Of a stretch of DNA of 35,811 bases, positions 1 to 7,692 are shown piece by piece. How positions within the stretch are numbered: position 1 is the first letter of the stretch; each line of letters starts with the position of its first letter. Origin of the DNA: JAHJFW01 sp964595075. GTDB taxonomy: Bacteria; Patescibacteriota; Patescibacteriia; 2-12-FULL-60-25. The stretch spans positions 1 through 35,811 of the forward strand of contig CAZQNT010000006.1 of assembly GCA_964595075.1 (NCBI GenBank). The letters run 5' to 3'. The notes beneath the pieces are model-generated. The model searched no databases and had not been told where the DNA came from. It saw only the letters and a list, made by a program, of their open reading frames with translations. The translations under genes were made by a program, and so were the position numbers.

Positions 1-166
1 GCCCTAGAATTTGGTTGGCTTCAAAAAAATTCTTGAGCGCCGCCAAGTTAATGCCGGGCAGCGGTATGTGCGCCGCTATGCGAAAAATCACCATTACTCC
101 CATGGCCATCAAGAGCGCGTTTCGCACGTCCTTGACTTGCCAGGCGGATTTCAGTTTTTCCAACAT
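1..166 (-). CDS. secY: Preprotein translocase subunit SecY, N-terminal fragment (cut by window edge)
   Basis: This is the start of the channel-forming subunit of the Sec translocon in the inner membrane. Translating the minus strand from the ATG at 164-166 gives 55 residues beginning MLEKLKSAWQVKDVRNALLM and continuing into a first transmembrane helix (VMVIFRIAAHIPLPGIN), the typical SecY N-terminus. It follows rplO by 20 bases, the usual spc-operon order. No Shine-Dalgarno sequence is seen upstream. The rest lies outside the window. Confidence 0.93.
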   Translation of the reverse strand, partial: MLEKLKSAWQVKDVRNALLMAMGVMVIFRIAAHIPLPGINLAALKNFFEANQILG

Positions 167-186
167 ATTGCGGTTTTACGCCGATA

Positions 187-681
187 TTACGACTTTTTTG
201 GTTTTTTCGATTTCTTATCCTTTGAAGATTTCCCGGACTCTTTCTTAATTGTACAGCCGCCCGCCATCAACGCCTCGCGTACCGGTGCCGTGACCTTGAT
301 TCCTTCTAGATTCAGTTTCTTCGTAACCTCGCCGCCTCCGACGATTTTCGCCAAAATAGCGGATTTCGGAACAAGGTATTTGCGTTTTAACGCGGCGATA
401 TTTACGCGGTCTCCGTCTGCAAATGCGGACATGATCTTGCTTACGCGTATATCATACACGCGAGTGAACCCGCTTTGGAAGCCGCGCGATTTCGGGAATG
501 CTAAAAGCATCTGCTTGATACCCTTGATCTTCAAGCGATTCCGTCCTCCGGTACGCGCTCGCTGACCCTTTGTTCCGCGACCGGCTGTGGTTCCGCGTCC
601 GGACGCGTTTCCGCGACCCACGCGGAATTTTTTCGGTCGCGAGCCCTTGGCTGGCGCAATGTTATGGAGACTTATTGTCAT
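187..681 (-). CDS. rplO: 50S ribosomal protein L15
   Basis: L15 is a large-subunit protein that binds 23S rRNA late in assembly. The 164-residue product has the family signature LHNIAPAKGSRPKKFRVGRG followed by a GRGTTAGRGTKGQRARTGG stretch at about residues 25-48. The C-terminus is an unstructured lysine/serine tail (KSSKDKKSKKPKKS), longer than usual. It starts 2 bases after rpsE stops; there is no room for an rpmD (L30) gene, which normally sits between S5 and L15. Confidence 0.97.
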   Translation of the reverse strand: MTISLHNIAPAKGSRPKKFRVGRGNASGRGTTAGRGTKGQRARTGGRNRLKIKGIKQMLLAFPKSRGFQSGFTRVYDIRVSKIMSAFADGDRVNIAALKRKYLVPKSAILAKIVGGGEVTKKLNLEGIKVTAPVREALMAGGCTIKKESGKSSKDKKSKKPKKS

Positions 682-683
682 AT

Positions 684-1295
684 CTAAGTGGTTGGTTTGA
701 CGCGAGCTTCCGGCATCCTTAATTTCTTCAGAGCCAAAAAGGTTGCTTTCACGTTATTGACCTTGTTTTTAGCGCCAAGAATCTTTGCTGAAACGTTCGG
801 TACTCCGGCAAGCTCAAGAACCGCGCGTACGGCTCCGCCAGCCTTGACGCCGGTTCCGCGAGGCGCGGGCATGAGCAAAACCTCCGCAGCTCGAAACTTG
901 GCTAGAACCGCGTGCGGAATAGTTTCCTTGATCAAAGGAACTGTTATCAACGCCTTGCGCGCCTGCGTTGTTGCCTTGCCGATGGCGCCGGCTACGTCAA
1001 CGCCTTTCGCAAGTCCGAATCCGACGCGTCCCTTCCGATTGCCTATAACGGTAAGAGTACGAAAACGCATGCGCTTTCCGCCTTTTGTGACGCGCGTGAC
1101 GCGATTGATTTCAAGATTCTTTTCTTCGTAATCTGATTCGACTTGGAATTCGCCCGTTTGCGGCCGTCCGCCTCGCGGACCCCTGCCGCGCTGGCCTTGG
1201 CCTCCGCCAAAAGAACGGCGACCGCGAGACGGCTGTGGGGCCGAACTCGCGCCCTCTTTCGGAGCGATAAGTGGTTGTGGTGCGTTTTCTGACAT
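684..1295 (-). CDS. rpsE: 30S ribosomal protein S5
   Basis: S5 is a small-subunit protein near the mRNA entry site that affects decoding accuracy. The 203-residue product has an N-terminal extension of about 55 residues rich in Arg, Gly and Gln (RGRRSFGGGQGQRGRGPRGG), then the double-stranded-RNA-binding-like domain (NRVTRVTKGGKRMRFRTLTV) and the C-terminal domain with LLMPAPRGTGVKAGGAVRAV. The start is preceded by TAAAATATG, with no Shine-Dalgarno sequence. The extension is in keeping with the basic tails on other ribosomal proteins here. Confidence 0.97.
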   Translation of the reverse strand: MSENAPQPLIAPKEGASSAPQPSRGRRSFGGGQGQRGRGPRGGRPQTGEFQVESDYEEKNLEINRVTRVTKGGKRMRFRTLTVIGNRKGRVGFGLAKGVDVAGAIGKATTQARKALITVPLIKETIPHAVLAKFRAAEVLLMPAPRGTGVKAGGAVRAVLELAGVPNVSAKILGAKNKVNNVKATFLALKKLRMPEARVKPTT

Positions 1296-1298
1296 ATT

Positions 1299-1664
1299 TT
1301 AGAAATTGAGTCCGCCTTTTCGCGCGCCTTCCGCCAATGCCTTGATTCGGCCATGATACTTCTTATCGCGACGATCGAAAACAACGTCCGTTACATCCTT
1401 TGCTTTTGCTCTTTCGGCAATCAATTCGCCAACGGCTTGCGAGATCTCCATTCTGTTCTTTCCCTTAACGGCTTCCTTCGGCAAATCAAGATCGGATGCG
1501 GCTACGGTTGTTTTTCCGGTGGAGTCGTTTATTACTTGCGCATAAATATGCTGCAAAGAACGCCGCACCGTAAGTCGCGGCCGCGCTTCGCTTCCGACTA
1601 CCTTGGCGCGAACGCGGGTTATGCGGCGTTTTCGCGATTCTTGCGCTTTTCGTTCTTTGTTCAT
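1299..1664 (-). CDS. rplR: 50S ribosomal protein L18
   Basis: L18 binds 5S rRNA and brings it to the large subunit together with L5. The 121-residue product shows the family pattern RPRLTVRRSLQHIYAQVIND and the C-terminal VVFDRRDKKYHGRIKALAEGARKGGLNF. It has the normal length. It lies between rplF and rpsE with 11 and 3 bases of spacer, so it is part of the same transcript. Confidence 0.97.
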   Translation of the reverse strand: MNKERKAQESRKRRITRVRAKVVGSEARPRLTVRRSLQHIYAQVINDSTGKTTVAASDLDLPKEAVKGKNRMEISQAVGELIAERAKAKDVTDVVFDRRDKKYHGRIKALAEGARKGGLNF

Positions 1665-1675
1665 ACTGGTTTTAT

Positions 1676-2227
1676 TTAGGCGGACTTAGTCGCCGTCTTC
1701 CCTGCTTTTCGACGGATGACTTCGGTCGTAAATTTAATTCCCTTTCCCTTGTACGGCTCCGGAGGTCGTATTCGTCGGAACCGCGCGGCAGTCTCTCCCA
1801 CAAGCTGTTTGTCGGAACCAATAAACGTAACAACCTGCTTGTCGACGGTCGATTCCACGCCTTCCGGCAAAGCGAACGTAACGGGGTGAGAAAATCCGAC
1901 CTCCAAGTTTAGCGCGCGACCGGCTTGAGACACTTTGAATCCGACTCCTACCAGTTCCAAGGATTTTTTAAACGGCGCCTGAACGCCTTCTACGGCGTTA
2001 GAAATAAGTTGGCGAGCGAGTCCCCAAATCGCCTTGTTTGATGGGCTGTTTTCATCCGGAACGGATACCAAAAGCGCGCGCGGGTCGTCTTGAGTTGAAA
2101 CGGTTGCCGGTGCAGGAATATAAACATGCAGAGTTCCTTTCGGTCCCTTCACGTCAATCTGACCTTGTGCGATTGACGCTTCGACGCCGGCTGGAAGAAT
2201 AATCGGTTTTTTTCCAATACGTGACAT
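1676..2227 (-). CDS. rplF: 50S ribosomal protein L6
   Basis: L6 sits near the factor-binding site of the large subunit. The 183-residue product begins MSRIGKKPIILPAGVEASIA, has the two repeated L6 domains, and carries the C-terminal signature EPYKGKGIKFTTEVIRRKAG at about residues 155-175. The start follows the rpsH stop by a single base (TAATATG), which suggests translation by re-initiation rather than through a separate ribosome binding site. Confidence 0.97.
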   Translation of the reverse strand: MSRIGKKPIILPAGVEASIAQGQIDVKGPKGTLHVYIPAPATVSTQDDPRALLVSVPDENSPSNKAIWGLARQLISNAVEGVQAPFKKSLELVGVGFKVSQAGRALNLEVGFSHPVTFALPEGVESTVDKQVVTFIGSDKQLVGETAARFRRIRPPEPYKGKGIKFTTEVIRRKAGKTATKSA

Positions 2228-2228
2228 A

Positions 2229-2621
2229 TTAGTAGACTTCGCAAATTACCTCGCCGCCGAGTTTGCGGCGCCGCGCTTCTTTATTCGTCATTAAACCCGA
2301 AGAAGTCGAAACTATCGCAATGCCGTAATCGGAGAGTACGCGCGGAAGTTCGTCGGAACCTCGATACAGCCGACGTCCGGGAGTGGATACGCGCTTGATG
2401 GAGCGGATCGCCGGATCCCGGTCGTTGTATTTCAACAACACGGTGATGGTTTTTCTGACGCCTTCGGTAGTTTCTGCAACCGGACCGACAAAACCTTCTC
2501 GTTCGAGAATTTTTGCGATCGCGTATTTCAAACGCGAAGACGGTGAAACAACGGCGTCCAGATGGGCTCGTTGCGCATTTCGGATGCGCGTCAAGAAATC
2601 ACTGATAGGGTCTGTATGCAT
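2229..2621 (-). CDS. rpsH: 30S ribosomal protein S8
   Basis: S8 binds the central domain of 16S rRNA and is a primary assembly protein. The 130-residue product begins MHTDPISDFLTRIRNAQRAH and ends with the family signature STSSGLMTNKEARRRKLGGEVICEVY. It has the normal length. In other bacteria S8 is the repressor of the spc operon; no corresponding hairpin was recognised here. Confidence 0.97.
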   Translation of the reverse strand: MHTDPISDFLTRIRNAQRAHLDAVVSPSSRLKYAIAKILEREGFVGPVAETTEGVRKTITVLLKYNDRDPAIRSIKRVSTPGRRLYRGSDELPRVLSDYGIAIVSTSSGLMTNKEARRRKLGGEVICEVY

Positions 2622-2628
2622 ACTTTTT

Positions 2629-2814
2629 TTACCAACTGGATTTTTTAACTCCCGGCATTTCCCCTCGATTAGCGAGTTCCCGGAAGCAGATACGGCAGAG
2701 ATTGAAGTCGCGGATGAATCCGTGCCTTCGACCGCAACGCCAGCAACGCCGCATTTTCCTTGAGGAAAATTTTGGCTTCCTGTTTGACTTTGCCATTTGT
2801 GATGCTGTTGCCAT
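2629..2814 (-). CDS. rpsZ: 30S ribosomal protein S14, zinc-binding short form
   Basis: This is the short (61-residue) zinc-type S14 of the head of the small subunit. Four cysteines at residues 24, 27, 40 and 43 (CWRC and CRIC) form the zinc site, which separates it from the long zinc-free form. It is flanked by rplE and rpsH, the usual order. The start is TAGATATG with 2 bases between the stop of rplE and the ATG. Confidence 0.97.
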   Translation of the reverse strand: MATASQMAKSNRKPKFSSRKMRRCWRCGRRHGFIRDFNLCRICFRELANRGEMPGVKKSSW

Positions 2815-2816
2815 AT

Positions 2817-3365
2817 CTATTTTGAGTTACCTTTAACGAACGGAAAACCGAGCGCCTTTAGCAATGCGATCCCTTTCTTGCGGTCACCGGCGGTTGTTGC
2901 GACCGTAACCTCAAGACCGTGAACACGTTCGACTTCATCGGGACGAATTTCCGGAAACGAAAGATATTCGCGGAATCCGATGGAAATATTTCCTCGCGCG
3001 TCCACGTGATTCGTTGAAATTCCACGGAAATCGCGTACGCGGGCAAACGTAACGTGAAGAAATTTTTCCAAGAAATCCCACATGCGTTTTCCTCGCAATG
3101 TCACGCGCATGCCGACTACCATTCCTTTTCTGATTTTAAAGTTTGAGATCGACTGCTTGGATTTAGTTTTAACCGGACGCTGTCCGGATATGCGCGTCAA
3201 AACGTTTTCCGCTACTTCAATGAACTTAGGGTCCTTCAAACCGTGAGACAAGCCGACCGACAGCGTTACGGAAGAAATCTTCGGAGCCGCCGAACTGTTC
3301 TTAATCTTGAACTCTTCGGTGAGTTCCGGAACTATCTTGGTTTCGTATAATTCTTTAAGCGTCAT
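2817..3365 (-). CDS. rplE: 50S ribosomal protein L5
   Basis: L5 binds 5S rRNA and contacts the P-site tRNA. I place the start at the second possible ATG (MTLKELYETKIVPELTEEF, 182 residues), which begins one base after the rplX stop (TGATATG); the longer reading frame from 3392 would overlap rplX by 26 bases and adds a non-conserved MYERIEPTD segment. The body carries KPVKTKSKQS-like and RDFRGIS...GNISIGFREYLSFPEI segments typical of L5. Confidence 0.95.
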   Translation of the reverse strand: MTLKELYETKIVPELTEEFKIKNSSAAPKISSVTLSVGLSHGLKDPKFIEVAENVLTRISGQRPVKTKSKQSISNFKIRKGMVVGMRVTLRGKRMWDFLEKFLHVTFARVRDFRGISTNHVDARGNISIGFREYLSFPEIRPDEVERVHGLEVTVATTAGDRKKGIALLKALGFPFVKGNSK

Positions 3366-3366
3366 A

Positions 3367-3639
3367 TCAGTTGGTTCTATTCTTTCGTACATGTCGAACC
3401 GCTTTACCGGATTCTACGACCGGCAGCACGTTCGACGCATGGATCGGCATTGAAAATTCCACGACCTGTCCCTTTTCGCCCTGGCGTCGCGTCTTCAAAT
3501 GGCGTTTCGCGACATTGACTCCTTCGACAACGACACGGTTAAGCTTCGGGAAAGTTTGAATAACCTTCGCCGTCTTTCCTTTGTCTTTGCCTGCGAGCAC
3601 CTTCACCATGTCGCCGGTTTTGATAAGTAATTTCGTCAT
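3367..3639 (-). CDS. rplX: 50S ribosomal protein L24
   Basis: L24 starts large-subunit assembly by binding the 5' end of 23S rRNA. The 90-residue product contains a KOW motif near its start (KTGDMVKVLAGKDKGKTAKV) and the conserved VVEGVNVAKRH. It is slightly shorter than the usual 100-105 residues. It follows rplN with 10 bases of spacer. Confidence 0.96.
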   Translation of the reverse strand: MTKLLIKTGDMVKVLAGKDKGKTAKVIQTFPKLNRVVVEGVNVAKRHLKTRRQGEKGQVVEFSMPIHASNVLPVVESGKAVRHVRKNRTN

Positions 3640-3649
3640 ACTGCTAAAG

Positions 3650-4021
3650 TTACAATACCTCCGGCGCCAATGAGACTATCTTAGTGAAACCCTTTGCGCG
3701 CAATTCGCGGGCAACCGGACCGAAGATGCGCGTTCCTTTCGGTTCCTTGTTCTTCCTGTCGATGATTACGACCGCATTATCATCGAAACGAATGTAGGTC
3801 CCGTCCGGACGTCTGGTTTCTTTTCTGGTTCGCACGATAACCGCGTGCACAACATCCGATTTCTTTACGGTTCCGTTCGGAACGGCTTCCTTGACTACGC
3901 ATGTAACCACGTCCGCAATCCCCGCGTATCGTTTTTGATACCCTCCGAGTACGCGAATACACTGGAGTTTTTTGGCTCCGGTATTATCGGCGACAGAGAG
4001 CATTGTTCGATGTTGAACCAT
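3650..4021 (-). CDS. rplN: 50S ribosomal protein L14
   Basis: L14 lies at the subunit interface and contacts 16S rRNA in bridge B8. The 123-residue product begins MVQHRTMLSVADNTGAKKLQ and has the conserved segments CVVKEAVPNGTVKKSDVVHAVIV and RIFGPVARELRAKGFTKIVSLAPEVL. Length is normal. It starts 3 bases after the rpsQ stop codon (TGATTTATG). Confidence 0.97.
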   Translation of the reverse strand: MVQHRTMLSVADNTGAKKLQCIRVLGGYQKRYAGIADVVTCVVKEAVPNGTVKKSDVVHAVIVRTRKETRRPDGTYIRFDDNAVVIIDRKNKEPKGTRIFGPVARELRAKGFTKIVSLAPEVL

Positions 4022-4024
4022 AAA

Positions 4025-4360
4025 TCAGATAGTGGGTTGCAGCGATTGAGCCGGCATGTCCGGTCCGGAAACAACCGCTTGCTTAATGGTGCGGATATAG
4101 CGCCAACGTTTTTGCTTGGACAACGGTCTGGTCTCTTCGAATTCGATCACGTCGCCGACCTTGGCCTTGGCGTGTTCGTCATGCACTTTGAACTTTTCGG
4201 AACGCGTGTAGAACTTCCCGTAAATCGGATGTGGAAGGTGCCGATCAACGCGAACGACTATCGTTTTCGCCATGCGCGCCGAAACAACCATGCCCTGAAG
4301 CTTGCGTCTTGGTTTTACGGTCGCATTTGCTGATTTTCCTTGTTCGATAGGTGTGTTCAT
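4025..4360 (-). CDS. rpsQ: 30S ribosomal protein S17
   Basis: S17 is a primary 16S rRNA-binding protein with an OB fold. The 111-residue product has an N-terminal extension of about 18 residues, then RRKLQGMVVSARMAKTIVVRV and the signature GDVIEFEETRPLSKQKRW. A C-terminal tail (SGPDMPAQSLQPTI) also exceeds the usual length of 80-90 residues. The start overlaps the rpmC stop in an ATGA arrangement, so translation of the two is probably coupled. Confidence 0.96.
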   Translation of the reverse strand: MNTPIEQGKSANATVKPRRKLQGMVVSARMAKTIVVRVDRHLPHPIYGKFYTRSEKFKVHDEHAKAKVGDVIEFEETRPLSKQKRWRYIRTIKQAVVSGPDMPAQSLQPTI

Positions 4361-4563
4361 ACGTTTGGCGTTGTCGTCACTTTCTGACGAATGGAAGTAA
4401 GTATGCGAGCTAAATCCCGTTTTGCATGACGCATTTTTCGAACGGAAGCATGCTGGCGGGTTGAGATTTTAAATCGAAGATCCCGAATCTCGCCGCGAAG
4501 ATCGGATGCCATCTTCTGCAGCTCTTCGCGCGTCTTTTGCGTCAGTTCGTTTGGGTTCAACAT
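4357..4563 (-). CDS. rpmC: 50S ribosomal protein L29
   Basis: L29 lines the nascent-chain exit and helps form the docking site for trigger factor and SRP. The 68-residue product is a two-helix hairpin: MLNPNELTQKTREELQKMAS, then LRFKISTRQHASVRKMRHAKRDLARILT. It starts 3 bases after the rplP stop and overlaps rpsQ by 4 bases. Confidence 0.95.
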   Translation of the reverse strand: MLNPNELTQKTREELQKMASDLRGEIRDLRFKISTRQHASVRKMRHAKRDLARILTSIRQKVTTTPNV

Positions 4564-4566
4564 ATA

Positions 4567-4990
4567 CTAGTCTTTTGTGACGTATCTTGCCCTACAAGAA
4601 AGCTTATAGTTCGCCAATTCGAGCGCTTCCTTTGCCGATGCAGGAGTAATTCCATCCATTTCGAATATTATCGTCCCCGGTTTTACAGCCGCAATGTAAT
4701 GATCGACCGAGCCCTTACCCGCTCCCATCGGAACTTCGTTTCCTTTTTTGGTTACGGGGCGATCGGCGAAAATCCTGATCCAAATCTTACCTCCGCGGCG
4801 CGTATATCGAGTCAAAACGCGGCGCGCGGCTTCAATTTGTCGCGCGGAAATCCAAGCGGATGTCATGGCTTTCAAGCCGAATTGACCGAACGCGAGTTCG
4901 ATCTTATCTGTAGCNNNNNNNNNNCACGCCGATGTTTCTTCGGCGGCCTTTATGCCATTTTCGGTGCTTGACCTTTCTTGGAATCAACAT
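4567..4990 (-). CDS. rplP: 50S ribosomal protein L16, interrupted by assembly gap
   Basis: L16 organises the A-site region of the large subunit. The start at 4988-4990 gives MLIPRKVKHRKWHKGRRRN, the usual N-terminus in this lineage; after the Ns the frame resumes as ATDKIELAFGQFGLKAMTSA and runs to the stop through RQIEAARR and GGKIWIRIFADRPVTKKG. The two halves are out of phase by one base across the 10 Ns, so the true gap is likely 9 or 12 bases. This is an assembly artefact and not a real frameshift. The expected full length is about 139 residues. Confidence 0.93.
4915..4924. other. Assembly gap (10 N)
   Basis: Ten undefined bases lie inside rplP. By comparison with L16 of related organisms the missing stretch probably encodes about three residues following GRRRNIGV. 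The gap shows that this is a scaffolded draft assembly, so other odd junctions in the window may also be assembly errors. Confidence 0.99.
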
Positions 4991-5002
4991 ATCTCGTAAT
5001 TA

Positions 5003-5713
5003 TTATGTTCTTTGCGGACGACCGCCCCTCGCGCGCGTCGGAGTCGTCGGTTGGTATTGAGCCATCCGATCCTGTTCGAAAACATCTCCGCGGTAAATCC
5101 AAACCTTGATTCCGATCGCTCCGGCCATGGTTCTGGCGGTTTCCTGAAAATAATCGATGTCCGCGCGAAGGTTCGTGAGCGGAATCTTTCCCCAACCGAG
5201 CCATTCGCGGCGCGCGATTTCCGCTCCGTTCAAGCGTCCGGAAACGGCGATCTTCACGCCGAGCGCTCCGGCTTTTTTCACTCGTTCGATCGCGAACTTC
5301 AACACGCGTCTAAACGGCATGCGTCGCTCGAGATCCGAGGCCACCTGCCTTGCGATAATCGAAGCTTCGAGCGACGCCTTAGGCGCCTCGACGATATTTA
5401 CTTGCAATTGAACTTTTTTTCCTCTGTAGAACTTCGCGCGCAATTTTTTCTTCAATTCTTCAATACCAACGCCTGAACGCCCGATTAGCAATCCCGGTTT
5501 TCCTGTTGCGATAGTGACGGCTATGGATCCGCGCGACCGTTCGATCTGAACTTGGCTCACTTGCGCGTCTTTCAATTCCGTTTGAAGGAACGAACGAAGC
5601 TCAAGATCCTCTTTCAACATCGTTCGGTAAGCGTCGTTACGAGCAAACCAACGCGACGGCCATGTTGCGGTCGTTCCAAGACGGAAAACTTTCGGATGAA
5701 CTTTGTGACCCAT
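5003..5713 (-). CDS. rpsC: 30S ribosomal protein S3
   Basis: S3 is at the mRNA entry channel and contributes to mRNA unwinding. The 236-residue product starts MGHKVHPKVFRLGTTATWPS, then a KH domain (PGLLIGRSGVGIEELKKKL at about 75-95) and the C-terminal domain with LNGAEIARREWLGWGKIPLT. The reading frame is open 22 codons further upstream, but that extension is repeat-derived and overlaps rplV, so I use the ATG at 5713, 4 bases after the rplV stop. The C-terminus ends in an Arg/Pro-rich tail (TPTRARGGRPQRT). Confidence 0.96.
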   Translation of the reverse strand: MGHKVHPKVFRLGTTATWPSRWFARNDAYRTMLKEDLELRSFLQTELKDAQVSQVQIERSRGSIAVTIATGKPGLLIGRSGVGIEELKKKLRAKFYRGKKVQLQVNIVEAPKASLEASIIARQVASDLERRMPFRRVLKFAIERVKKAGALGVKIAVSGRLNGAEIARREWLGWGKIPLTNLRADIDYFQETARTMAGAIGIKVWIYRGDVFEQDRMAQYQPTTPTRARGGRPQRT

Positions 5714-5717
5714 AATA

Positions 5718-6104
5718 TTAGGTGTGTTTAGTGCCGAGTGCCGAGTGCCGAGTCTTTCTAGTGCTCGGGGCTTTTTCATCCGAAATGATAATGCTCACGT
5801 GCGTCGTGCGCTTCCTGATCGGAGCGGAACTCCCCATCGCGCGCGCGCGAGATCGCTTAATCGTGGCGCCGCCGTCTGCGAAGATCGTTTTCACGAATAA
5901 CGCTTCGCGGTTCAACTTGAAGTTGTGTTCCGCATTCGCGATCGCAGAACGAAGAAGTTTCAATACCGGCAACGCGGCGTCGCGTTTCAAAAAAGTCAGG
6001 CGAGTTTCAGCTTCGGTTACAGAAAGGCCTCTGATCAAATCAACCGCAAGCCGGACCTTTCGCGGGGCCATGTGCAAGTGACGGAGAATTGCGCGTACTT
6101 CCAT
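5718..6104 (-). CDS. rplV: 50S ribosomal protein L22 with repeat-derived C-terminus
   Basis: L22 lines the peptide exit tunnel with its long beta-hairpin. The 128-residue product has RAILRHLHMAPRKVRLAVDL at the N-terminus and the tip region GGATIKRSRARAMGSSAPIR followed by KRTTHVSIIISDE, where L22 normally ends. Beyond that the frame continues as KTRHSALGTKHT, which is encoded by a heptanucleotide array at 5731-5753. The tail is therefore a product of the repeat, and a change in unit number would alter the C-terminus and the distance to rpsC. Confidence 0.95.
   Translation of the reverse strand: MEVRAILRHLHMAPRKVRLAVDLIRGLSVTEAETRLTFLKRDAALPVLKLLRSAIANAEHNFKLNREALFVKTIFADGGATIKRSRARAMGSSAPIRKRTTHVSIIISDEKAPSTRKTRHSALGTKHT
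5731..5753. repeat. Heptanucleotide tandem array (GTGCCGA; CACTCGG on minus strand), 3 units
   Basis: Three GTGCCGA units in a row plus a partial one lie at the rplV-rpsC junction and encode the last residues of L22. The same heptamer occurs at 11092, 26674 and 35714. Confidence 0.9.
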
Positions 6105-6110
6105 ATAATT

Positions 6111-6440
6111 TTATTTCTTCGCAGGCGCCGCCGCAGGAGCGGGAGCCGCGGATGCTTCCTTTGACGACTCGAGATCCTTCTGCATCTTGCCTCCATGCCG
6201 CACGAACTTCCGCGTCGGAGAAAATTCTCCAAGCTTGTGTCCGACCATGTTCTCTACAACCAATACAGGCAAATGAACTTTTCCGTTATGCACGCCGAAT
6301 GTAACGCCGACCATTTCCGGCGTAATGGTACACGACCGCGACCATGTTTTGATGACGGTTTTTTCTCCGGGCTTAAGCTTCGCGACTTTCGCGAGTAGCC
6401 TCGGATCGATGAATGGCCCTTTTTTAAGACTTCGTGACAT
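6111..6440 (-). CDS. rpsS: 30S ribosomal protein S19
   Basis: S19 is in the head of the small subunit next to S13. The 109-residue product begins MSRSLKKGPFIDPRLLAKVA and contains the signature IKTWSRSCTITPEMVGVTFGVHNGK with HKLGEFSPTRKFVRHGG. An Ala/Pro-rich tail (EASAAPAPAAAPAKK) extends it beyond the usual 90 residues. It starts one base after the rplB stop (TAATATG). Confidence 0.97.
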   Translation of the reverse strand: MSRSLKKGPFIDPRLLAKVAKLKPGEKTVIKTWSRSCTITPEMVGVTFGVHNGKVHLPVLVVENMVGHKLGEFSPTRKFVRHGGKMQKDLESSKEASAAPAPAAAPAKK

Positions 6441-6441
6441 A

Positions 6442-7278
6442 TTATTTCTTGCGTCTGCGTTGAATGATAAGAGCGTCCGAGGTCAACTTTTTCTTTCTCG
6501 TCTTCACGCCAAGCGCGTGCTTGCCCCACTTGGTTTTTGCGTACTTCATGCCGATCGGATGTTTTCCTTCTCCTCCGCCGTGCGGGTGGTCGACCGGGTT
6601 CATAACCTTTCCGCGAACCGTCGGCTTTATTCCACGGCGGCGCATGCGTCCGGCTTTACCCCATCGCACAAGGCGCCAATCCGGATTTGAAACAGTTCCG
6701 ATCGTAGCAATGCAGGTTTTAGGAACCTTGCGAGTTTCCCCAGACGGCAGCTTCAATGCGGCATAATCGCCTTCCAAAGCCATTAACTGGATGGCGGTTC
6801 CGGCACCCCTGCCTAGCTGCGCGCCTTTACCCGGCTGCAACTCCACATTGTGGACCATGACTCCGATCGGGAGTTTTTCCAAAGGAAGCGCGTTTCCCGG
6901 ATTTATTTCCGCTGCAGTCTTTGACGAAACTATGGTATCTCCAACCTTAATTTGATCCGGTGCGACAATGTACCGCTTTTCTCCGTCTTTGTATACGAGC
7001 AAAGAGATGCGAGCGCCGCGCGACGGATCGTATTCGATAGAAACGACCTTGGCAGGGATATCGATCTTATCTCGACGGTAATCGATGACGCGAACGAACT
7101 GCTTCTCGCCTCCGCCTTGATGGCGAACCGTAATCTTACCGTTGGTGCGGCCGGAAAATTTCTTGCGCGGCAAAATCAAACTCTTTTCAGGTTTATATTT
7201 TGTGATGTCTGAAAAATCCTGTACCGAGGAATTTCTTCGGACGTTCTTTTGCAGCGGCTTATATTTCTTAATCGGCAT
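6442..7278 (-). CDS. rplB: 50S ribosomal protein L2
   Basis: L2 is a core large-subunit protein needed for subunit association and peptidyl transfer. The 278-residue product shows GRTNGKITVRHQGGGEKQFV at about 43-62 and the highly conserved VMNPVDHPHGGGEGKHPIG near residue 225, which contains the functionally important histidine. Length is normal. Confidence 0.98.
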   Translation of the reverse strand: MPIKKYKPLQKNVRRNSSVQDFSDITKYKPEKSLILPRKKFSGRTNGKITVRHQGGGEKQFVRVIDYRRDKIDIPAKVVSIEYDPSRGARISLLVYKDGEKRYIVAPDQIKVGDTIVSSKTAAEINPGNALPLEKLPIGVMVHNVELQPGKGAQLGRGAGTAIQLMALEGDYAALKLPSGETRKVPKTCIATIGTVSNPDWRLVRWGKAGRMRRRGIKPTVRGKVMNPVDHPHGGGEGKHPIGMKYAKTKWGKHALGVKTRKKKLTSDALIIQRRRKK

Positions 7279-7287
7279 AGGTTGATA

Positions 7288-7692
7288 TTAAACTCCTTCG
7301 TGCAGGTCGATCTTCTGACCGCTCTTTACCGTAACCAACGCTTTCTTCCATCGGTTTCGATGGCCGACGATCTTGCCGCGGCTTACTACTTTTCCGATAC
7401 CTCGAATCATTCGAACCGAAACCACATTGACTCCATACAACGCTTCAACTGATTTGCGGATCTCAACCTTGTTTGAAGCAACCGGAACGTTGAAAACGTA
7501 AGTTCCGCCCGAAGAAAGTTTTGCGGCTTTTTCGCTCACGTGTGGAGTGAGCAAAAGCGTCGCTCTCATGCCACCAGCGCGCGATTGCGCGGATGAGATT
7601 CCAATCGGCGCCGCTTCTTTAGCGGATTCCTTTTTCGATTCAGACTTAACCGCGGGGTTGGTCTTTTTTTGTAAGCGATTAAATAGTCCCAT
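7288..7692 (-). CDS. rplW: 50S ribosomal protein L23
   Basis: L23 is at the tunnel exit and binds trigger factor and SRP. I choose the ATG at 7692 (MGLFNRLQKKTNPAVKSESK, 134 residues); a TTG four codons upstream is less likely. The conserved domain begins at TLLLTPHVSEKAAKL, about residue 47, and ends VTVKSGQKIDLHEG. The N-terminal extension of about 45 residues is unusual. The start overlaps the rplD stop by 14 bases. Confidence 0.94.
   Translation of the reverse strand: MGLFNRLQKKTNPAVKSESKKESAKEAAPIGISSAQSRAGGMRATLLLTPHVSEKAAKLSSGGTYVFNVPVASNKVEIRKSVEALYGVNVVSVRMIRGIGKVVSRGKIVGHRNRWKKALVTVKSGQKIDLHEGV

Noticed and set aside
4567..4990. Real frameshift in rplP
   Set aside because: The phase difference falls exactly on the 10-N gap, which is a placeholder of uncertain length.
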